Source: Bdellovibrio sp.
GTDB lineage: Bacteria; Bdellovibrionota; Bdellovibrionia; Bdellovibrionales; Bdellovibrionaceae
Assembly: GCA_003176075.1 (NCBI GenBank)
Contig: PSRN01000146.1
Coordinates: 1 to 16,285 of the forward strand
Reading direction: 5' to 3'
Length of the DNA stretch: 16,285 nt
Of this stretch, positions 12,443-16,285 are shown piece by piece. Made by a program: the position numbers and the translations under genes. Each line of letters opens with the position of its first letter. Position 1 is the first letter of the stretch. The notes under the pieces are model-generated. The model did no database searches. It was given only the letters and a program-made list of their open reading frames with translations, and had not been told where the DNA came from.

Positions 12443-15015
12443 GGCTGTCCTTTCCATGGGACGGGCTGGGCGGACATTTCAAACTCGATCAGGCCGCCGT
12501 CGCCGATTTGTTGGTGATCGAACCAGGGATTTTCCAAGGGCACACCGTTGATTTTGACCGATCTGACATAAGGTGTTTGGGCATCCGATCCCTTGGCGAC
12601 GATTTTAAGGCTTCGATTGTCGCCCAAGTCGAGAGTCGCTTCTTGAAAGAGCGGTGAACCAATCATGTAGCGGGTCGTTCCCGCCACTGGATAGAAGCCC
12701 AGCGACGACAGCACGAACCAGGCCGACAGGGTTCCCGCATCATCGTCCCCGTCGGTGGCTTTGGATCCGAGAGCATACTTATTCTTGAAGATCCAGCGCA
12801 CCCACCGCTGGGTGAGATCGGGACGACCCGCATTGATAAACAAGTAGACTGAACCGATGTCAGGTTCATTGCCATGCCAATAGTAAGGGCCTGGATTCGC
12901 GGCGCCCAGCTCGGGATTTGATTTGGCGAAAAATTCATACAGCTGAGCGACGAATTTCTCGCGTCCGCCGAACAATGAAATCAATGTTTCGGGATCGTAT
13001 GGAACATACCACCGCCATTGGTTCGGGCTTCCCTCGAAATAGCCCCTTTTGGCCTTGCTTGTACCAAGGTAATAATTCTCGTTGAGTTTGAAATCGGTTT
13101 CAAATCCACCGTCGCGAAAGCGAGGGACAAAGGCCTGTTCGCTGGCATTCCACAAGTGGGTGAAGTTCTTCGCCCGCGCCCGGTACTGGCTCGCTCGATT
13201 GCTGTCGCCCAGCTTTTCCGCGAGCAGGGAGTGCGCAAAATCGGCGTAGGAGTATTCCAGCGTGTAGGACACCGATCCTTCGATTTCCGCCGGGCAGTAG
13301 CCGAGAGTCAGCGTTTCCTTGAGGCATTCGTTGCCGAGGCTTTGCCTCTTGTCGTTGGTCTCGGCCCCCGAGGCCTGCAGGTTCATTGCGGCAAAGGCCT
13401 GCTGGATCTCCGCATCAGTGAGGGGCAAATTCTTCAAGATGGATTCAACGATCACCATGCTGGCCGGCAGACCCAACATCGAATCGGCGTGACCCAGCGG
13501 ACCCGCCCATCGCGGCAGCCGGCCGGACTGGCGATCCATATCCAGCATGGACCGAACAATGTCGAGCTGTTCCCTTTTGGCGACCAGGTTGTAGAGGGGT
13601 TGTACGGTACGAAAGGTGTCCCAAAGGGAAAGGTCAGAGTAAAACTCATGGTCTGCCGCGGCTTGTTTCTTCCGGTCAAAGCCGCGGTAAGTGAAGAGGT
13701 TGGCCGTTGGGCTAAATTTCCCAGGCAAAAAATCGTGGTCCATGCCCACGACTTCTCCGCCAGTTTGACCGGCGTCCGAGTAGACGGTCGGCATGGTCAT
13801 CGTGCGATAGAAGTTGTTGTAGAATTTGCGAACATCATCGTTCACGCCCAGCGTGGGCGGCGAAGCCGCCACGGGTTTGGCGCCGCCGCCTTCGCCGCCG
13901 CCTCCGTCGGTGTCAGACACGCGGATCGTGCGAAATCGCTTGTTCCACTCGTCGCGGGCCTCCTGGCTGAGGGTTTCGACCGAGTGATCCGCCCGCGACA
14001 AATACTCCGCGGTCAAATTGTGCAAGGCCCTTTCGCCGTCGGTGTAAGAGATCCCCACCGCGACAACCACGGTCTTTTCTTTGAACGAAAGATCCAGGTA
14101 AGTTTTGCCTTCTGCGGAGGGGCCGACGGAGCCGCCTCGGGCGGCGAGCCCCGTGAAGCCACCGACTTGGGATCCGCGACGAATTGAATTTTCGAGAGTC
14201 ACGTTGCCCAAGCCGTCGATGAATCGATGCTCGAAGGGGGCACTCAACGCCATTGCAAAAAAGACGTCCACACCGCCGACCCGGTCGCTGGCTCCGTCAT
14301 GCAGGACAAAAGAGCCGGTGATCAGCTGTTTTTCCTTGTCGACCCCGACCTTGAGATCTTTCACTCCGCCGGCAACCTTCGTTCGGTCGGTGAATTGAGA
14401 GCTGGCCAGTCGACTGGTGAGGTCGATGAACAAGTGAGGTTCGGATGTTCGCGAAAATTGATATCGATGAACGCCGACCCGCCGAGTGGCGGTGAGCTCA
14501 ACTTGCAAGCCGCGCTTGGCATTCTCGTAAGAGTAATAGCCGGGTCTGGCGATTTCAAAATCATGATTCATCGGCAGAAGAAAATTCCGCAAATGAAGAA
14601 CATCCGGAGCGGAGTTGGCCGGAAGCACGCGCAGAATACCCCCTTCCTTGATGCCAGTGCCGACAAAACGGGTGTGCGAAAAACCTAGGATTTCCATGTC
14701 GCCGTAATAATACCCCGAGGAGCTCGAAATGGCTTCGAGCGTTGCCGTGTCAGGCCCCAGCCTGATCATCGGAAAGGGGCGCATGGCCGCCGGAGAAACG
14801 TGCCCGCTGGCCCAAAAAAGGCCCCCCGTCCCCGACCGTGTATCGACCAACTTTGACAGGTCATCGACGGGGGATGCTTTGATAAACCAATTCTTGGTCA
14901 GCCGTTCTCCGGTGTCGCGGTTGACGTCCTCGTTGAAGCAGCCAAAAAAGCCGCAGGAAAAACCGCCAATGGTCATATAAAAGAGAAGACGAACGAAGAC
15001 CCATTTTGTTTTCAC
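12439..15015 (-). CDS. Secreted glycoside hydrolase family 92 alpha-mannosidase
   Basis: 858 residues. GH92 enzymes are calcium-dependent exo-acting alpha-mannosidases that remove terminal mannose with inversion. Family landmarks in order: LVDTRSGTGG (56-65, the family's VDPFIGTG region), RPFPMIRLGPDT (79-90), FSHTRFVGTG (112-121), FYSDLSLWDTFRTVQPLY (458-475), WHGNEPD (713-719) with E717 as probable catalytic acid, and DGDDDAGTLSAWF (755-767) where D758 and D759 match the catalytic NDD motif, then GFYPV (773-777) and IGSPLF (785-790). An export signal spans ~1-26; C26 (GFFGC) or C21 could be lipidated. The GTG at 15015 is the first possible start after an in-frame TAG; no clear Shine-Dalgarno. 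An odd Gly-rich loop (DGGGGEGGG, 370-378) followed by a Pro/Ala stretch sits between the N-terminal beta domain and the (alpha/alpha)6 catalytic domain. The gene heads an operon with two outer-membrane proteins. Linkage specificity is not visible. Confidence 0.93.
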   Translation of the reverse strand: MKTKWVFVRLLFYMTIGGFSCGFFGCFNEDVNRDTGERLTKNWFIKASPVDDLSKLVDTRSGTGGLFWASGHVSPAAMRPFPMIRLGPDTATLEAISSSSGYYYGDMEILGFSHTRFVGTGIKEGGILRVLPANSAPDVLHLRNFLLPMNHDFEIARPGYYSYENAKRGLQVELTATRRVGVHRYQFSRTSEPHLFIDLTSRLASSQFTDRTKVAGGVKDLKVGVDKEKQLITGSFVLHDGASDRVGGVDVFFAMALSAPFEHRFIDGLGNVTLENSIRRGSQVGGFTGLAARGGSVGPSAEGKTYLDLSFKEKTVVVAVGISYTDGERALHNLTAEYLSRADHSVETLSQEARDEWNKRFRTIRVSDTDGGGGEGGGAKPVAASPPTLGVNDDVRKFYNNFYRTMTMPTVYSDAGQTGGEVVGMDHDFLPGKFSPTANLFTYRGFDRKKQAAADHEFYSDLSLWDTFRTVQPLYNLVAKREQLDIVRSMLDMDRQSGRLPRWAGPLGHADSMLGLPASMVIVESILKNLPLTDAEIQQAFAAMNLQASGAETNDKRQSLGNECLKETLTLGYCPAEIEGSVSYTLEYSYADFAHSLLAEKLGDSNRASQYRARAKNFTHLWNASEQAFVPRFRDGGFETDFKLNENYYLGTSKAKRGYFEGSPNQWRWYVPYDPETLISLFGGREKFVAQLYEFFAKSNPELGAANPGPYYWHGNEPDIGSVYLFINAGRPDLTQRWVRWIFKNKYALGSKATDGDDDAGTLSAWFVLSSLGFYPVAGTTRYMIGSPLFQEATLDLGDNRSLKIVAKGSDAQTPYVRSVKINGVPLENPWFDHQQIGDGGLIEFEMSAQPVPWKGQP

Positions 15016-15192
15016 GTCTGGAAAAGCTTTCTAAAAACGTGCCAATCGAGATTGATTAGCCGTTCGAAAGGACCCTCTAGCACTGTTGAAAGAGTTGACA
15101 CAAGACAATTTCCGCCGGCGTGTTCACGGCTGAATCCACACCGTTGATTTCAGGGATGAAACAACATGGATTTTGTGTTCGCCCGAGATTTG

Positions 15193-15633
15193 CTAATGGA
15201 GGCCTGCTTCCCTCGCTCTCTCCCTCTTCCTCTCGCCTTCATCGTGGTCTGCGAGACGTTTCTGCCGTTTGCCGGCCCTCTTGACGAGGTTGCCGGTTTG
15301 TTTGTTTAAGCTGGAAATTCTTTCAGCACCTTCAGCTTCGATTATTTTCGTGTAATAGGGTCTTGAACATTCGACCAAACTATCCGCACCATCCGCACCA
15401 TCCGCGTGACCCTCTCCGAGTTTTCGGTCACAAGCTTTGATCCTCTTTTCCGTCAGAAGTTCGGTCAATTCTTCAGCGGACTTGGCATTTAAACATCGTT
15501 GGGGGTCGAGGAAAAACTCCAGCGTACAATTTTGTTCTTTGAACTCTTGAAGGGATTTGTACTCCGCTCGGAATGGACCGGCAAAGACAGGACCGAGATT
15601 AAAGAATATCACGGAAAATAAAAAGGTCCTCAT
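15193..15633 (-). CDS. Small secreted protein with charged C-terminus, unknown function
   Basis: 146 residues from the ATG at 15633, supported by AAGGAGAA seven bases upstream; a TTG 27 bases earlier is rejected. The signal peptide is MRTFLFSVIFFNLGPVFAG with cleavage near VFA. The mature part has four Cys (in QNCTLEF, PQRCLN, IKACDRK, VECSRP) that could form two disulfides, a small repeat ADGADGADS, and a strongly basic/acidic tail (KRAGKRQKRL, ERKRERAREAG). No family recognised. It is divergent from the gene at 15788; the mannosidase operon starts 177 bases downstream, and nothing convincing lies between. Confidence 0.7.
   Translation of the reverse strand: MRTFLFSVIFFNLGPVFAGPFRAEYKSLQEFKEQNCTLEFFLDPQRCLNAKSAEELTELLTEKRIKACDRKLGEGHADGADGADSLVECSRPYYTKIIEAEGAERISSLNKQTGNLVKRAGKRQKRLADHDEGERKRERAREAGLH
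15382..15405 (-). repeat. 9-bp tandem repeat inside the small secreted protein gene
   Basis: ATCCGCACC (plus-strand spelling) occurs at 15382-15390 and 15391-15399, followed by ATCCGC. It encodes the Gly-Ala-Asp triplets of the ADGADGADS segment in frame. Confidence 0.8.
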
Positions 15634-15660
15634 CCGAGTTCTCCTTTTTGGCGTAGCCAA

Positions 15661-15689
15661 TTGACTAAATGCTTAACACTGGAAACAAT
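15661..15689 (+). promoter_or_regulatory. Candidate promoter for the right-edge gene
   Basis: TTGACT (15661-15666, five of six matches) and AACAAT (15684-15689, four of six) are 17 bases apart. This would leave a leader of about 95 bases containing a GAGTC/GACTC dyad (15691-15712). A second, poorer possibility is TTGAAA near 15725. Confidence 0.3.
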
Positions 15690-15787
15690 GGAGTCTCATT
15701 AGAGCGGGACTCAATCATCGAACATTGAAAAACTCGTGCCAATGATATGTCCAGCATGCTACCAAACTAATTAGGAAGGGGGCCTAT

Positions 15788-16285
15788 TTGAAAAGAAATA
15801 CGTATAAAGTTTATGTTTTGGGAATCCTATTCACGCTTGGGTCTTGGAACCTCCAGGCCAGGCCGGTTGCCAAATTTCGTCCCGATTTTTCTACAGCCGA
15901 GAGAAACCTAATCGGCTTTGAAACGCAAACTTCAAACAGTTCGAATGGTTCGAATGGTTCGTTTGAAGAGCCATTGGTAGACAATGGCAAGACCAGGTTC
16001 CAACAAATCGCGGACAAGTTTGATGATGAGAGCACCGCCAAGCCAGCGTTTTTCAATGATGTGCGAGGGTTTTGGTCTGGTCGTTGCTTCGATGTCGGCT
16101 TACCAGATCGTAGCACCAATTCCCTTTTCGCGGTGTACGAAGACGCCAGCGTTCCAGGCGACAATGACGGGCCCGAATTCCCCCAGGATATGAAGAAAAT
16201 CGCGGGGTTCTTGGTTCAACTGAACAACCAGAAGCGGGCCTTTCCTGGAAATTACTGGGACAAAATGCCGGAAGACGAAGTAAGG
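15788..16285 (+). CDS. Secreted protein of unknown function, TTG start, cut by the right edge
   Basis: An open frame of 166 codons from a TTG at 15788 to the window end without a stop. AGGAAGGGGG at 15773-15782, five bases before the TTG, decides the start; there is no ATG nearby in frame. The N-terminus (KRNTYKVYVLGILFTLGSW, then NLQA) is a good Sec signal peptide with cleavage near QARP. The mature part has an SNGSNGS repeat (~residues 51-58), then a mixed-charge segment and FWSGRCFDVGLPDRSTNSLF, which looks like a folded domain with a single visible Cys. No family recognised. It diverges from the other small secreted gene across 154 bases. Confidence 0.72.
   Translation, partial: MKRNTYKVYVLGILFTLGSWNLQARPVAKFRPDFSTAERNLIGFETQTSNSSNGSNGSFEEPLVDNGKTRFQQIADKFDDESTAKPAFFNDVRGFWSGRCFDVGLPDRSTNSLFAVYEDASVPGDNDGPEFPQDMKKIAGFLVQLNNQKRAFPGNYWDKMPEDEVR
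15930..15968 (+). repeat. Tandem 9-bp repeat inside a perfect 8-bp inverted repeat
   Basis: TTCGAATGG occurs at 15940-15948 and 15949-15957, followed by TTCG, encoding Ser-Asn-Gly units. The block is flanked by CTTCAAAC (15930-15937) and its exact inverse GTTTGAAG (15961-15968). It is in-frame within the secreted protein gene. Confidence 0.8.

Noticed and set aside
13018..14187. 389-codon plus-strand open frame inside the mannosidase region
   Set aside because: It is antisense to the GH92 gene, whose minus-strand frame carries all family motifs. No ribosome site and no recognisable domain on the plus strand.

Overview
The window looks like chromosomal DNA of a Gram-negative bacterium with a large envelope and secreted proteome. 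Nearly every protein other than one sensor kinase and the cytoplasmic motor partner has a Sec or lipoprotein signal peptide, and several look like outer-membrane beta-barrels. Roughly balanced GC, many small secreted proteins of no recognisable family, and an extra MotA/MotB-type motor point to Bdellovibrionota or a neighbouring delta-proteobacterial lineage. That placement is an inference from style, not from a marker gene. No rRNA, tRNA, transposase, integrase, phage gene or CRISPR array was seen. Almost all genes are on the minus strand; only two (4454-5128 and 15788-end) are on the plus strand.

Region 1 (1-4158, minus strand) is a tight three-gene operon. In order of transcription it encodes a MotB/OmpA-like stator subunit with a very long periplasmic coiled coil, a MotA/TolQ/ExbB-like channel subunit, and an FHA-domain protein with a 17-unit charged repeat and a long coiled coil that runs off the left edge. 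Together they look like an ion-driven envelope motor with a phosphothreonine-reading cytoplasmic partner. The channel pair resembles ZorA/ZorB of Zorya defence, but no Zorya effector is visible, so the function is open. This is the most interesting part of the window.

Region 2 (4159-8370) has a divergent plus-strand lipoprotein gene, two minus-strand secreted proteins of unknown function separated by a degraded coding remnant (6173-6478), a non-coding stretch of about 325 bases rich in direct repeats and hairpins (7334-7659), and a small outer-membrane beta-barrel gene.

Region 3 (8371-10785) is a soluble hybrid histidine kinase (PAS-PAS-GAF-HisKA-HATPase-REC) that appears to be transcribed alone.

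Region 4 (10975-15015, minus strand) is a three-gene operon: a secreted glycoside hydrolase family 92 alpha-mannosidase, an outer-membrane beta-barrel protein whose start overlaps the mannosidase stop (ATGA), and a lipobox-bearing barrel-like protein. It looks like a small unit for trimming mannose-containing glycans at the cell surface.

Region 5 (15193-16285) has two divergent genes for small secreted proteins of unknown function. Both carry short in-frame tandem repeats. The plus-strand one starts at a TTG with a strong Shine-Dalgarno and is cut by the right edge. In-frame tandem repeats recur across the window (9, 12 and 42 bp units).
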